From assembly GCA_021776465.1 (NCBI GenBank), contig JAJFFU010000088.1, positions 1-62,640 of the forward strand: a stretch of DNA of 62,640 nucleotides. Reading direction: 5' to 3'. Positions 44,701-55,368 of this stretch are shown one piece after another (the first letter of the stretch is position 1; the number at the start of each line of letters is the position of its first letter). The position numbers were made by a program, and so were the translations under genes. The notes below the pieces were generated by a model. It did no database searches and had not been told where the DNA came from. It worked only from the letters and a program-made list of their open reading frames with translations. Source of the DNA: Parvularculaceae bacterium. Its GTDB lineage: Bacteria; Pseudomonadota; Alphaproteobacteria; Caulobacterales; Parvularculaceae.

Positions 44701-46026
44701 ATGAAAAGCGATCTCAACCAGACCTCCACCGCCAGCATTACCTATAACGGTGAGACAACCGAAGTCCCGGTGTTCAAGGCGTCTGAGGGACCTGATGTCA
44801 TTGATATCCGCAAACTGTACGCAAAAACCAACACGTTCACGTTCGATCCAGGGTTTACGTCCACGGCGAGTTGCGAATCGAAAATCACTTATATTGATGG
44901 CGATGCGGGCATTTTGTTGTATCGCGGGTACGCTATTGATCAGCTTGCCGAGAATTCAGACTTTCTCGAAGTCGCATATTTGCTGTTGAACGCGGAGCTT
45001 CCCGACCGCACAGAGCGCGAACGATTTGATACGTCGATCACGCGCCACACCATGGTGCACGAACAACTCAAGAATTTTTACAGCGGGTTTCGGCGCGATG
45101 CGCACCCCATGGCGATCATGGTTGGCGTCGTCGGCGCGTTATCGGCATTTTATCACGACTCAACTGATGTTCAGGACCCGGTGCAACGGCGCATCGCCAT
45201 TCATCGCATGATCGCGAAAATGCCAACCATCGCCGCGATGGCGTATAAATATTCTATCGGCCAAGCGTTCGTTTTTCCACGTAACGACCTCGATTACACG
45301 TCAAACTTCATGCGCATGTGTTTTGCTGTGTCGCCGGAAGAATATGAAATCAATCCGGTGCTTTGCGACGCGCTAGATAAGATCTTTATTCTTCATATGG
45401 ACCATGAGCAGAACGCCTCAACATCAACGGTGCGTCTTGCGGGCTCGTCGGGCGCCAATCCGTTTGCTTGCATCGCTGCAGGCATCGCCTCGCTCTGGGG
45501 TCCGGCCCATGGCGGCGCCAATGAGGCGGCGCTCAATATGCTTGAGGAAATCGGGACGATCGACCGTATTCCGGAATATATTGAACGAGCGAAAGACAAA
45601 TCTGACCCGTTTCGACTGATGGGCTTTGGTCACCGCGTTTATAAAAACTATGACCCCCGCGCGACCGTAATGCGCAAGGCGTGTCATGATGTTCTTGATG
45701 CGCTCGGCATTCGGGAAGAGCCCCTGCTGCAAGTGGCGATGGAACTTGAGCGGATCGCTCTCGAAGACGAATATTTTGTCGAGAAAAAGCTCTATCCGAA
45801 CATCGACTTTTATTCGGGCATCACGTTGCGCGCACTTGGTTTCCCGAGCGACATGTTTACCGTTCTGTTCGCCCTGGCCCGCACGGTTGGCTGGATCGCG
45901 CAATGGCGTGAGATGATTGAGGATCCGAACCAGAAAATCGGTCGTCCGCGGCAGATTTACACCGGTCCGCCACAGCGCGATTATATGCCGTTGCACAAAC
46001 GGAAGGCGGAGCAAACTGACGTCTAA
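44701..46026 (+). CDS. gltA: Citrate synthase
   Basis: The 441-residue type II enzyme condenses acetyl-CoA and oxaloacetate at the entry of the TCA cycle. It shows [33 protein letters not shown] and [14 protein letters not shown] with the catalytic His residues, and the C-terminal Asp in the [14 protein letters not shown] region. AAGGG precedes the ATG. The order gltX-gltA is conserved in many alphaproteobacteria. Confidence 0.98.
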   Translation: MKSDLNQTSTASITYNGETTEVPVFKASEGPDVIDIRKLYAKTNTFTFDPGFTSTASCESKITYIDGDAGILLYRGYAIDQLAENSDFLEVAYLLLNAELPDRTERERFDTSITRHTMVHEQLKNFYSGFRRDAHPMAIMVGVVGALSAFYHDSTDVQDPVQRRIAIHRMIAKMPTIAAMAYKYSIGQAFVFPRNDLDYTSNFMRMCFAVSPEEYEINPVLCDALDKIFILHMDHEQNASTSTVRLAGSSGANPFACIAAGIASLWGPAHGGANEAALNMLEEIGTIDRIPEYIERAKDKSDPFRLMGFGHRVYKNYDPRATVMRKACHDVLDALGIREEPLLQVAMELERIALEDEYFVEKKLYPNIDFYSGITLRALGFPSDMFTVLFALARTVGWIAQWREMIEDPNQKIGRPRQIYTGPPQRDYMPLHKRKAEQTDV

Positions 46027-46063
46027 TGAAAGTTTGCCCGCATTCTATGGTGCGCAACGGCGC

Positions 46064-47032
46064 CTAATCGTCATCGTTTGAGAATACTTCGTCGCCGACA
46101 TAAACGTCGCCGCCGCCATGATGAATGATGCGACCGCTTACAGAACGCATGCGTACTTCCGATGAGCCGTAAAGGCGCAGTTCCGGTTGCGCGACGAGGC
46201 CGCCGAAGTAAACGCCGCCGGATCCGTCTATCGTCGCCTTGAGTTTGTCAGCGCGGCCGCTTTTAACGGCGGCGCCGCCAGAACCGGCAATACGCACCGT
46301 CATCGGACCATCGACGCGTGTCGCGCGAACAATGCCCGAGCCAGCGATCGACACATCAAGCATACCGTCAATGTCGCCGAGAATGACGTCGCCAGGGCCT
46401 GCAATATCGACGTCAGCGATGGCAACATCGCCTGCGAGAAAATCAGCGTCACCGGAAATATCGATCTCAAGGCCGGATGCAATGTCGCCCATCACGAGCC
46501 GGCTGCCGTGAATGATGCCAACGGCCGCTTCTTCGACATCGGCCGTTTCACCATAGACATAACACGCATCAAGACCGAGCCGGCCGTCGAGGCGTTCCAT
46601 CGTTAATTTCATCCGCGCATCGACAAAGTCGACATCGCCCGCGACCGGCATCGACACCGTAATTGTCGGATATTCAGCGAAAAACGCCTCATTAACCGGC
46701 TCGCCCGTTGTCACCGTTCGGCCCTTGCGTGGTTCGAATGTACGGGTGATGCGGTTATCACAGCAATTGCGATCTTCATTATCGACCCAACGAACGCCGG
46801 TGACCCGCACAACGCCGTCTTCCTCAACGACTTCGATATTGGTAAATTTTGCGCCCTGCTGAATCTCAATATCGATTTCATCACCATTCGTCGTTTTAAT
46901 CTCGACGGTCCCCGTGATGTCCTGAAATGAGATTTTATTGGTTTCAAACGTCGCCGCAGAGGCGACCGCAAACAGCGATACGCCGCCCGCAAGCATTGAA
47001 ACTACGCATTTTTTTGTCATCGAACGTTTCAT
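46064..47032 (-). CDS. Exported GIN-domain (DUF2807) protein
   Basis: From ATG 47032 the product has 322 residues with a signal peptide (KKCVVSMLAGGVSLFAVASA). The mature part has repeating short strands (DGMLDVSIAGSG, DGPMTVRIAGSG, DKLKATIDGSG) that suggest a beta-solenoid of the head GIN/DUF2807 type, often described as putative adhesin or auto-transporter-like. Function is unknown. Two Cys pairs (near NCCDN) may form a disulfide or metal site. It stands alone and convergent with gltA; the start is uncertain by a few codons (another ATG at 47020). Confidence 0.75.
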   Translation of the reverse strand: MKRSMTKKCVVSMLAGGVSLFAVASAATFETNKISFQDITGTVEIKTTNGDEIDIEIQQGAKFTNIEVVEEDGVVRVTGVRWVDNEDRNCCDNRITRTFEPRKGRTVTTGEPVNEAFFAEYPTITVSMPVAGDVDFVDARMKLTMERLDGRLGLDACYVYGETADVEEAAVGIIHGSRLVMGDIASGLEIDISGDADFLAGDVAIADVDIAGPGDVILGDIDGMLDVSIAGSGIVRATRVDGPMTVRIAGSGGAAVKSGRADKLKATIDGSGGVYFGGLVAQPELRLYGSSEVRMRSVSGRIIHHGGGDVYVGDEVFSNDDD

Positions 47033-47116
47033 TATCGCCTGTCCCGGCCGGTTTTGTCGGCCCATACGTAACTGAATTCGAATTGACCAAAGCAATTCCC
47101 GCGCCGGGACGACGCG

Positions 47117-48037
47117 TTAACCGTTCCTGATCTCAAACCCAGCAAGGAGTTCGGCGACCCACCGAGCGCCGACAAGCGCCGTTACGTCGGAAACATCGAG
47201 GGATGGATCGAACTCAGCGAAGTCAACCGCTGCGACCTTTTTATGGGCGCCGGCGATACGCGCCGCTTTAAAAAATTCATTCGTCGTCATTCCACCTGGC
47301 CGCGCGCCGGGCGCGCCGGGCGCCAGGCCGCGCTCAATCACGTCGATATCAAAATCGATGTAAATACGATCGCATCGTTTGCTTAACGCGTCGATGGTTT
47401 CAGAGAGAATGTCTTCAATGCCACGCCGGCGAACATCGGCCATTGTGTATATCGCATTGCCGGCCGCGCGCGCCGCATCATGCATGTATTTCGCGTTAGC
47501 AAAAGGCGCGAGACCAATCTGCGCGATATTCGCGCCGGGCATGCCATCATCAAGAAGCGCTTGCACCGGATTGCCGTTGCTCAATCCTTCGCTTGTATCA
47601 CGCATATCAAAATGTGCATCCAGCGTGATAAGGCCAATGGCGCCGGGATCACCCAAACCATGAACACCGGGGCGCGTGATCGCATTGTTACCGCCCAACA
47701 CAACAGTCAGTGCATGTTTGTCCGACAGCATCCGCACGGCGTCACGAACAGGCGCAAAACAGTCAGCTGGCGTCAGTTCTGCGACGGCAAGGTCGCCAGC
47801 ATCGTAAATGGCGGCTGTGATTTCCAGGCCAGTCTCAACGTCATAAACGCCGGTCCGTTTCAGGGCGCTGCGAATGACACCGGGCGCACGGTCGCAAGCG
47901 CCTGGCGTCACGGATCCCAACGTCACAGGCGCGCCGATTAGCACAACCGGGCAATCGACATCTCTTTTACGGCAGAGGCTTTCAATCGACGTCCATTTTT
48001 TCATCGCTCGATAATCGCGCGAGGGCGCCGTATTCAC
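47117..48037 (-). CDS. Arginase-family amidinohydrolase, possible formimidoylglutamase (HutG-like)
   Basis: The ~306-residue product (GTG 48037, or ATG 48004 giving 295) has the ureohydrolase fold: DAHFDMR (140-146) and DFDIDVIE (228-235) supply four manganese-ligand Asp/His. The usual first ligand motif GGDHS/GGGHE reads GGNNA (115-119), so a metal-ligand His is replaced by Asn. The DAHFD(M)R form and position divergent to hutIHU suggest N-formimidoyl-glutamate hydrolysis, the last step of histidine breakdown. If the enzyme is not active, the cluster would lack that step. Confidence 0.7.
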   Translation of the reverse strand: MNTAPSRDYRAMKKWTSIESLCRKRDVDCPVVLIGAPVTLGSVTPGACDRAPGVIRSALKRTGVYDVETGLEITAAIYDAGDLAVAELTPADCFAPVRDAVRMLSDKHALTVVLGGNNAITRPGVHGLGDPGAIGLITLDAHFDMRDTSEGLSNGNPVQALLDDGMPGANIAQIGLAPFANAKYMHDAARAAGNAIYTMADVRRRGIEDILSETIDALSKRCDRIYIDFDIDVIERGLAPGAPGARPGGMTTNEFFKAARIAGAHKKVAAVDFAEFDPSLDVSDVTALVGARWVAELLAGFEIRNG

Positions 48038-48068
48038 AAGAGCCCAAAAACCCGTTTATAGGGTTCTA

Positions 48069-49283
48069 ATGTGGGACACGCTTTTTATTAATGCCGAAAT
48101 CGCAACGATGCGCTTGGGAGATGTTCCATACGGCCTTGTCCCGGACGGCGCCGTCGGCATCAAGGACGGCGAAATCGCTTATGTCGGACCCGTACGCGAA
48201 CTCGGCGGCGATATCGGCGACGTCGCCCGCGAGGTTCATGACGTGGGCGGCGACCTCATCACACCCGGACTTATAGATTGTCACACACACCTCGTCTGGG
48301 CGGGCGAGCGCAGCGGCGAATTTGAAGCGCGCCTACTCGGCAAGTCATATGAAGAAATTTCTGCGGCCGGCGGCGGCATCAAGGCGACTGTCGCGGCGAC
48401 GCGCGGCGCCAGCGAGGAAGAATTGTTCGACGCCGCAATGACGAGGCTGCAGGATTTCATTGCTGAGGGTGTTACAACGATTGAGATCAAATCGGGATAT
48501 GGCCTCGATATAGCGACAGAGATGAAAATATTGCGTGTGGCGCGGGCGCTGGAAGATGAAGACAATATCCGGGTGCGGACTACGTTTTTGGGGGCTCATG
48601 CACTGCCGCCCGAATTTGATAGCACCGACGCCTATATCGATTTTATTTGCAATGAGATGCTGCCGGCGATCCATACTGAAGGATTGGCAGACGCCGTCGA
48701 TGGGTTTTGCGAAACCATCGGCTTTTCAACGGAGCAAATTGAGCGCGTGTTTAAAACTGCCGTGTCGTTAGGCTTGCCGGTAAAACTGCACGCTGAGCAG
48801 CTTTCAAATCAAGGCGGCGCTAGGTTAGCCGCTAAATACGGCGCCTTGTCCGCGGATCATCTCGAATATCTGGCGCCGGAAGACGCAGCAGCAATGGCCA
48901 AGGCCGGAACCGTCGCCGTTCTGTTGCCGGGCGCCTATTACTATTTGCGAGAGGACCAACCGCCGCCCGTGGCAGCGTTGCGCAGCACTGGCGTAAACAT
49001 GGCGGTGGCAACCGATTGCAATCCCGGCACGTCGCCGATGACGTCGCCGCTGCTGGCCACGAACATGGCCTGCACCCTTTTTGGCCTGACCGCGGAAGAG
49101 GCCCTTGCCGGCGTCACGCGAAACGCCGCGGCGGCGCTTGGTCTTGACGATTGCGGGACGATTGAGCCAGGCAAACGCGCAGACCTCGCGATCTGGGACG
49201 CGCGGCGCCCGGCGGAACTTGTCGCGCCAATCGGTCAGAACCCATTGTTAGCGCGCGTATTTGGAGGCGTCATATGTCCATAA
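48069..49283 (+). CDS. hutI: Imidazolonepropionase
   Basis: The 404-residue amidohydrolase opens the imidazolone ring to N-formimidoyl-L-glutamate. Metal ligands appear as DCHTH (His72, His74), the [10 protein letters not shown] histidine and the ATDCNPG aspartate. It opens the hutI-hutH-hutU operon and overlaps hutH by 10 bases. Only 31 bases separate it from the divergent arginase-family gene, so the promoters must overlap. No HutC regulator is visible. Confidence 0.96.
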   Translation: MWDTLFINAEIATMRLGDVPYGLVPDGAVGIKDGEIAYVGPVRELGGDIGDVAREVHDVGGDLITPGLIDCHTHLVWAGERSGEFEARLLGKSYEEISAAGGGIKATVAATRGASEEELFDAAMTRLQDFIAEGVTTIEIKSGYGLDIATEMKILRVARALEDEDNIRVRTTFLGAHALPPEFDSTDAYIDFICNEMLPAIHTEGLADAVDGFCETIGFSTEQIERVFKTAVSLGLPVKLHAEQLSNQGGARLAAKYGALSADHLEYLAPEDAAAMAKAGTVAVLLPGAYYYLREDQPPPVAALRSTGVNMAVATDCNPGTSPMTSPLLATNMACTLFGLTAEEALAGVTRNAAAALGLDDCGTIEPGKRADLAIWDARRPAELVAPIGQNPLLARVFGGVICP

Positions 49284-50797
49284 ATCTCGTGCCCGGCGCC
49301 ACGACGCTGGCGCAGTTGGAAACAATACTTCGTCAAGGCGAGGCGGCGACGCTTGATCCTTCCGCGCGCGCCGGGATCGATCAGTCTGCGGAGCGGCTCG
49401 CAAAAGCGGCGGCCGGGACGGCGCCGGTCTACGGCGTCAACACCGGTTTTGGAAAACTCGCCAACCGCCGAATTGCGCCCGCCGACGTTGAGACGTTACA
49501 GCGCAACCTTATTCTCTCTCATTGCGCCGGCGTCGGCGACCCACTCGAACAATCGGTAACGCGGCTCGTAATGGCGCTCAAATTGATTTCGCTGGGACGC
49601 GGCGTATCCGGCGTGCGCTACGCAGTCATCGAACAACTTGAACGTATGCTCGCGCATGACGTCTTGCCGGTGATTCCAGCGCAGGGCTCCGTTGGCGCGT
49701 CTGGCGATCTCGCCCCCCTCGCACATATGGCCGCCGCGATGATGGGCGAAGGCGAAGCATTTTATCGCGGCGACCGGATTTCGGCGAAGGACGCCCTCGC
49801 CGCCGCCGGCATAAATCCGCTGGTCCTCGCCGCCAAGGAAGGGCTTGGCCTTATCAACGGCACGCAAGTTTCAACGGCGCTCGCCCTCAAGGGATTGTTC
49901 GACGCCTGGCGCGCTATGACGGCGGCGCTCGTAACAGGCGCCATGTCGACGGATGCTGCAATGGGATCGGCCGCGCCGTTCCGCAAGGAGATCCACGAAG
50001 TTCGCGGTCATCAGGGCCAGATCGATGCAGCCGCGTTCCTGCGCGATGTGCTGGATGGCTCTGAAATTCGAGAAAGCCACCGTGTTGACGATGAGCGCGT
50101 TCAGGATCCTTATTGCATCCGCTGTCAGCCGCAGGTCATGGGCGCCTGCATCGACCTCTTGCGACAGGCAGCGAAGACGCTTCAGATCGAAGCCAACGCC
50201 GCCACGGACAATCCACTCGTATTTGAAGACGCCATAATATCCGGCGGCAATTTCCACGCCGAACCGGTCGCCTTTGCCGCCGATCAGATTGCACTAGCCA
50301 TTGCAGAAATCGGATCTATCGCACAACGGCGCATTGCGCTGATGGTTGATCCTACTTTGTCATACGGGTTGCCCGCTTTCCTGACACCCGAACCGGGACT
50401 CAATTCCGGTTTCATGATAGCAGAAGTGACGTCAGCGGCGCTCATGAGTGAAAACAAACAGCGCGCCAATCCGTGCTCAACCGATTCAACGCCGACCTCT
50501 TGCAATCAGGAAGACCACGTATCGATGGCGTGCCACGGCGCAAGGCGGCTCGGGCCCATGAATGAAAACCTGTTCCGGATCATCGGCATTGAACTGCTGA
50601 CATCCGCGCAAGGTATAGAAATGCGTAGGCCAGAAAAGACGAGCACACCGCTTCAGGGCATTATTGCTACCGTTCGAAAGAAAATCCCGCCGCTCGGCGC
50701 GGATCGATTCATGGCGAACGATTTAGCGATGGCCGCAGACCTTGTTGCTCAAGGAAAGCCGGTAACAAAACAGTCTTTATTGTTACTGCCGGAATAA
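49274..50797 (+). CDS. hutH: Histidine ammonia-lyase
   Basis: The 507-residue enzyme converts histidine to urocanate. The self-formed MIO cofactor triad Ala142-Ser143-Gly144 sits in [13 protein letters not shown], exactly as in Pseudomonas HAL. Other active-site stretches, such as [11 protein letters not shown] near residue 53, are intact. GGAGG lies six bases before the ATG. It overlaps hutI. Confidence 0.98.
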   Translation: MSINLVPGATTLAQLETILRQGEAATLDPSARAGIDQSAERLAKAAAGTAPVYGVNTGFGKLANRRIAPADVETLQRNLILSHCAGVGDPLEQSVTRLVMALKLISLGRGVSGVRYAVIEQLERMLAHDVLPVIPAQGSVGASGDLAPLAHMAAAMMGEGEAFYRGDRISAKDALAAAGINPLVLAAKEGLGLINGTQVSTALALKGLFDAWRAMTAALVTGAMSTDAAMGSAAPFRKEIHEVRGHQGQIDAAAFLRDVLDGSEIRESHRVDDERVQDPYCIRCQPQVMGACIDLLRQAAKTLQIEANAATDNPLVFEDAIISGGNFHAEPVAFAADQIALAIAEIGSIAQRRIALMVDPTLSYGLPAFLTPEPGLNSGFMIAEVTSAALMSENKQRANPCSTDSTPTSCNQEDHVSMACHGARRLGPMNENLFRIIGIELLTSAQGIEMRRPEKTSTPLQGIIATVRKKIPPLGADRFMANDLAMAADLVAQGKPVTKQSLLLLPE

Positions 50798-50822
50798 GCG
50801 CGCCTGCGATTTGGGAGGAAAA

Positions 50823-52505
50823 ATGAACAATCCACGACACAATGCGCGAACGGTGCGCAGTCCTCACGGAACGGAGATCACCGCAAAGCACTGGACGACC
50901 GAAGCGCCCATGCGCATGCTGATGAACAATCTCGATCCGGATGTGGCGGAGAGCCCGCACGACCTCGTTGTCTATGGTGGAATTGGGCGAGCGGCGCGCA
51001 CATGGAGTGATTTCGACAAGATCGTCGAAGCTCTGAAAAACTTGAATGAGGACGAAACGCTTTGCGTGCAGTCCGGCAAACCGGTTGGTGTTTTTAAGAC
51101 CCACAAGGACGCCCCACGCGTGTTAATCGCAAACTCCAACATTGTGCCGCATTGGGCGACCTGGGATCATTTTAATGAGCTCGATCGCAAGGGGCTAATG
51201 ATGTACGGTCAGATGACGGCCGGGTCTTGGATTTACATCGGCAGCCAGGGCATTGTTCAGGGGACGTATGAAACGTTCATGGAAGCGGGCCGGCAGCATT
51301 TTGGCGGCGACCTCACCGGCAAGTGGATCCTGACTGCTGGCCTCGGCGGCATGGGCGGCGCGCAGCCCCTCGCCGCAGTGCTTGCCGGCGCATCTTGCCT
51401 TGCGGTCGAGTGCAACGAAGACTCCATCGACTTCCGCCTGCGCACGAAATATGTCGACGAAAAAGCAACGAGCGTTGACGAAGCGCTTGAGATGATCGCA
51501 CGCTGGACGAAAGCCGGCGAAGCGAAATCGGTTGGCCTCCTCGGCAATGCCGCCGATATTTTCCCTGAACTTGCCCGGCGCGCAAGGGACGAACCCAATG
51601 CGCGGCCGGATATCGTGACAGACCAGACGTCCGCTCATGACGTCGTTAATGGATATTTGCCGCAAGGCTGGACCGTCGGGGAGTGGAAAGAAAAACGCGA
51701 GACCGCGCCGAAGGAAGTTGAACGCGCAGCGCGCGCGTCCATCAAAATTCATGTTCAGGCAATGCTCGACTTCTGGAACGCCGGCGTGCCGACGCTAGAC
51801 TACGGCAACAACATTCGTCAGGTCGCGAAAGAAGAAGGGCTTGCCAACGCCTTCGATTTTCCGGGCTTTGTGCCTGCATATGTGCGTCCGCTCTTTTGTC
51901 GGGGCGTCGGACCCTTCCGTTGGGCGGCTCTTTCCGGCGACCCCGACGACATTTACAAAACCGATGCGAAAGTAAAGGAGCTGATCCCCGATGATCCCCA
52001 TCTTCACAACTGGCTCGATATGGCGCGCGAGCGCATCGCCTTTCAGGGGTTGCCGGCGCGCATTTGCTGGGTCGGGCTCGGGCAACGCCATCGCCTCGGC
52101 GTCGCCTTTAACGAAATGGTCGCGACAGGCGAACTCTCAGCACCCGTCGTAATCGGCCGCGACCATCTCGACAGCGGCTCAGTCGCATCGCCCAACCGCG
52201 AAACCGAGGCGATGAAAGACGGCTCGGACGCCGTTTCCGATTGGCCGCTATTGAATGCGCTCCTCAACACAGCGTCCGGCGCAACATGGGTATCGCTCCA
52301 CCATGGCGGCGGCGTCGGTATGGGCTTTTCACAACATGCCGGCATGGTTGTTGTCGCGGACGGCACTGAGGACGCCGCGCGCCGATTGGAGCGCGTCCTT
52401 TGGAACGACCCGGCCACCGGCGTTATGCGTCATGCGGATGCCGGTTATGACATCGCCATCGATTGCGCCCGCGAACAGGGCCTGAATTTACCGGGAATTT
52501 TTTGA
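50823..52505 (+). CDS. hutU: Urocanate hydratase
   Basis: The start is ATG 50823 with GGGAGG upstream (an in-frame TTG at 50811 is inside the ribosome site), giving 560 residues. It uses tightly bound NAD as an electrophile to hydrate urocanate. The NAD-binding [12 protein letters not shown] and C-terminal [10 protein letters not shown] and [12 protein letters not shown] regions are conserved. It is 13 bases past hutH-region spacing and 3 bases before an alpha/beta hydrolase. Confidence 0.97.
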   Translation: MNNPRHNARTVRSPHGTEITAKHWTTEAPMRMLMNNLDPDVAESPHDLVVYGGIGRAARTWSDFDKIVEALKNLNEDETLCVQSGKPVGVFKTHKDAPRVLIANSNIVPHWATWDHFNELDRKGLMMYGQMTAGSWIYIGSQGIVQGTYETFMEAGRQHFGGDLTGKWILTAGLGGMGGAQPLAAVLAGASCLAVECNEDSIDFRLRTKYVDEKATSVDEALEMIARWTKAGEAKSVGLLGNAADIFPELARRARDEPNARPDIVTDQTSAHDVVNGYLPQGWTVGEWKEKRETAPKEVERAARASIKIHVQAMLDFWNAGVPTLDYGNNIRQVAKEEGLANAFDFPGFVPAYVRPLFCRGVGPFRWAALSGDPDDIYKTDAKVKELIPDDPHLHNWLDMARERIAFQGLPARICWVGLGQRHRLGVAFNEMVATGELSAPVVIGRDHLDSGSVASPNRETEAMKDGSDAVSDWPLLNALLNTASGATWVSLHHGGGVGMGFSQHAGMVVVADGTEDAARRLERVLWNDPATGVMRHADAGYDIAIDCAREQGLNLPGIF

Positions 52506-52508
52506 TCC

Positions 52509-53306
52509 ATGCCGTATTTGTCTGCAAACGGCGCTGAACTTTATTATCAGGACGCCGGCGACGGACCGCCCTTGTTGATGATCGCCGGGTTCGGCAGTGA
52601 TTCCACCAGTTGGGCGCCAATTTCACCACGGCTTGCACAAACGCGCCGCCTGATCATGCCGGACAATCGAGCCATAGGTCGGACACGCAGTGGCAGCGAC
52701 GAAATCAAACTGCACGATTATGCCGAAGATATGATCGCACTTATTGACCATCTCGGCTTGCGCTCCATCGACCTTCTCGGTCATTCAATGGGCGCCGCGA
52801 TCGCCATTGAAATCGCTGGCGCCTGGCCCAACCGAATTCGAAAACTGATCCTTGAGGCAGGCGCGCCGAATGCAAACGGACACTCGCGTAGCGTGATCGA
52901 AAGCCTCACGGCACTGCGCGAGGCCGGTGCGCCCGACGAACATTGGTTTCGCAGCCTTTTTAGTTGGATATTCGAGCGACGTTTTTTTGAGGACACACGA
53001 GCGGTTGATGCAGCCATCGCGTTTGCCATGCGGCATCCGTACAAACAATCGGCGGCTGATATGCGCCGGCAATGTAACTCGCTAAAGGGCGTAGATTTAA
53101 CGCCGCGCCTCGATACCATCACCGCCGATACGCTCGTTCTGGCAGGAGAAAACGACCTCCTATACCCGTTGGCGGAGCTTCAAAAATCCTATAGCGCCTT
53201 CCCGAAATTCAGGGTGGAGACCATTGCCGATGCCGCCCATTCTCTGCATTGGGACCAGCCGGAGGCCTTTATTTCCGCCGTCTCGCGGTTTCTTGAGGCC
53301 CCATAA
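52509..53306 (+). CDS. Alpha/beta hydrolase in the hut operon
   Basis: The 265-residue cytoplasmic protein has GHSMG (Ser93), an acid at Asp216 (GENDLLYP) and His244 (AAHSLHWD), a full triad. It follows hutU by three bases, so it is probably co-expressed with histidine catabolism. Families nearby include ester and C-C hydrolases; no hut-specific role is known to me. It could act on a by-product or be a chance rider. Confidence 0.8.
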   Translation: MPYLSANGAELYYQDAGDGPPLLMIAGFGSDSTSWAPISPRLAQTRRLIMPDNRAIGRTRSGSDEIKLHDYAEDMIALIDHLGLRSIDLLGHSMGAAIAIEIAGAWPNRIRKLILEAGAPNANGHSRSVIESLTALREAGAPDEHWFRSLFSWIFERRFFEDTRAVDAAIAFAMRHPYKQSAADMRRQCNSLKGVDLTPRLDTITADTLVLAGENDLLYPLAELQKSYSAFPKFRVETIADAAHSLHWDQPEAFISAVSRFLEAP

Positions 53307-53329
53307 GCGCCCGTCATCGCGTCATCACA

Positions 53330-53358
53330 TTGAATAATTGGAATTTTTCGCCTATTTA
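53330..53358 (+). promoter_or_regulatory. Promoter candidate upstream of panB
   Basis: TTGAAT (53330-53335), 17 bases and TATTTA (53353-53358) fit a weak housekeeping promoter, about 200 bases before panB. The surrounding AT-rich stretch supports it. The rest of the 251-base gap has no recognisable gene. Confidence 0.3.
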
Positions 53359-53557
53359 GACGATGCGAACCGTACAGCGCGCCAAAGCCGAGAAAAATGG
53401 CCGTATTCCTGATTTGAATACGCGGCGGAGCACACGGGGTACGCCTTGGCGGACGAGAAAAATGACCGCTAAAGGGTGGCTGCGCATCCGTTTGAAGTTC
53501 AACCGTGTCGTGTAACTCGGCATGGCTTGCGCTTTGTCTTGGCGGAAGGGTCGCGCC

Positions 53558-54382
53558 ATGTCGTCCGTAAAACCTCACCGAAAAATTTCGGTCGCCGATA
53601 TTCGTTTGCGTAAGGGCGGCGAACCGATCGTTTGCCTGACTGCCTACAACGCGATGATGGCCGAGATTCTCGACCCCCATGTGGACGTTTTGCTGGTTGG
53701 CGATTCTGTCGGCACAGTCCTGCATGGTCATGACACAACCATTCCCGTGACCCTCGATGAAATGCTGTTTCATTCAAAATCGGTCGCGCGCGCGTCGGCA
53801 ACGTCTCTCCTGGTTGTCGATCTGCCCTTTGGAACCTATGAGGCGAACGCTGCATCCGCCTTCGAAACCGCATCGCGCGTCTTGAAGGAAACCGGCGCCG
53901 ATGCTGTGAAACTCGAGGGCGGCGTCACGCAGGCGGACACGATCCGGTTTCTCGTTCAACGGGGCGTTCCCGTAATGGCGCATGTTGGTTTGCGGCCGCA
54001 AGCGGTTCGGGCCACGGGCGGATATCGCATCGTCGGAAAAACAGACGAAGAATGTGAAATGTTACGCGCGGACGCGGATGCTGTTGCAGAGGCCGGCGCA
54101 TTCGCCGTTGTACTTGAAGGCGTCGTCGAACCGCTGGCTCGGGAATTAACTGAACGTATCGATATTCCAACAATCGGCATCGGCGCGTCACCAGCCTGTG
54201 ACGGACAAATTCTCGTTACTGAAGATATGCTTGGCATGTTCGCGCGTACGCCGAAATTTGTTCGACGGTTTGCGCAGTTGCGCGAAACAATTGATGCGGC
54301 GATCGCCGAATACGCCGGCGCTGTTCGCGCGCGGGAGTTTCCATCTGATGCAGAAGTCTACGCCAACGACAATGGCCGTTGA
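53558..54382 (+). CDS. panB: 3-methyl-2-oxobutanoate hydroxymethyltransferase
   Basis: From ATG 53558 (GGAAGGG seven bases upstream) the product has 274 residues; an upstream ATG at 53522 is less likely. It makes ketopantoate from alpha-ketoisovalerate and methylene-tetrahydrofolate. VGDSVGTVLHG and DLPFGTYE carry magnesium and substrate residues. It is convergent with panC, whose stop is 19 bases away. Confidence 0.96.
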   Translation: MSSVKPHRKISVADIRLRKGGEPIVCLTAYNAMMAEILDPHVDVLLVGDSVGTVLHGHDTTIPVTLDEMLFHSKSVARASATSLLVVDLPFGTYEANAASAFETASRVLKETGADAVKLEGGVTQADTIRFLVQRGVPVMAHVGLRPQAVRATGGYRIVGKTDEECEMLRADADAVAEAGAFAVVLEGVVEPLARELTERIDIPTIGIGASPACDGQILVTEDMLGMFARTPKFVRRFAQLRETIDAAIAEYAGAVRAREFPSDAEVYANDNGR

Positions 54383-54401
54383 GATGCCTGCGAATTCTGT
54401 T

Positions 54402-55259
54402 TCAGTCGACCTGCGAAGGCGCAACGGCAATATTGTCGATCAACCGCGTTTCGCCGAGACGCGCCGCCGTCAGGATGCGCCCCTCCGGCCCGGCCTGGTC
54501 GATCATTTCAAGCGTCGCAGCGTCGACGAAGTCAACATAGTCGACCGACGTAAATCCCGCCGCGAGAATCTCTCCCGTCGCCCAGGCGCCAATCTCCGAC
54601 CACTTAGCGCCCGGCGCAGATACACGCTCGCCGGCCTGTCTTATCGTTCGAAACAGCGCAGGCGCGATGGCGCGCTCATCGGCCGACAAATATTGATTGC
54701 GCGAGGACATGGCGAGACCGTCCGCCTCGCGCACTGTTGGCCCGCCAAGAATGCGCACATCAACATCAAGATCGCGCACCATGCGCCGGATAACAGCCAG
54801 CTGTTGAAAATCTTTTTCGCCGAAAACAGCGACATCCGGGCGCAGGATCAACAAAAGCTTCGCGACAATTGTTGCGACGCCGTCGAAAAAGTGTGGCCGC
54901 GCGATCGCGCAGTGGTTTTCCCCGACGCCGGCGACAGAGATATTGGTCGAAAAGTCGGCTGGAAAAAGACTGACGCGCTCCGGCGCGAACAATGCCTGAC
55001 AGCCGCGGCCAGAAAGCATAGCGCCGTCGCTCTCAAGGTCGCGCGGATAAGCGTCGAAATCTTCATGAGGCGCAAACTGCAGCGGATTGACAAAAACCGA
55101 CGCAACAACACGATCGCATTCACGCGCGGCAACATCGATCAACGACAAATGTCCCTCATGCAACGCACCCATCGTCGGCACAGCACCGATCGTTTGACCT
55201 TCCTGGCGCCATTGCGTCATCAATGCGCGAATTTCCGATTTTGTTTTGCAAATGATCAT
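54402..55259 (-). CDS. panC: Pantoate-beta-alanine ligase
   Basis: The 285-residue enzyme joins pantoate and beta-alanine. It has MGALHEGHLSL (30-40), GEKDFQQL (147-154) and MSSRN (184-188). The segment that in E. coli reads RPGHFRGV here reads RPHFFDGV (121-128), an unusual change next to the active site. It is divergent from panD and convergent with panB, so the pan genes form one cluster on both strands. Confidence 0.94.
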   Translation of the reverse strand: MIICKTKSEIRALMTQWRQEGQTIGAVPTMGALHEGHLSLIDVAARECDRVVASVFVNPLQFAPHEDFDAYPRDLESDGAMLSGRGCQALFAPERVSLFPADFSTNISVAGVGENHCAIARPHFFDGVATIVAKLLLILRPDVAVFGEKDFQQLAVIRRMVRDLDVDVRILGGPTVREADGLAMSSRNQYLSADERAIAPALFRTIRQAGERVSAPGAKWSEIGAWATGEILAAGFTSVDYVDFVDAATLEMIDQAGPEGRILTAARLGETRLIDNIAVAPSQVD

Positions 55260-55368
55260 AACCGCTCAAGCTCTATCGCGCCTTACCTTGTAAGCGCTCC
55301 TAGCATGAGCGGCGCCGGCTCGACAATTCCTATCACCCTTTTTAGACTTTAAGACGGAGACGAACCCT

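Noticed and set aside
53361-53519. Small basic open frame of about 52 codons between the hydrolase and panB
   Set aside because: No Shine-Dalgarno, no recognisable domain, and composition like non-coding sequence.
54198-55352. Long open frame opposite panC (384 codons)
   Set aside because: Arg- and Lys-rich with no family features; it is antisense to a clear panC and looks like a codon-bias shadow.
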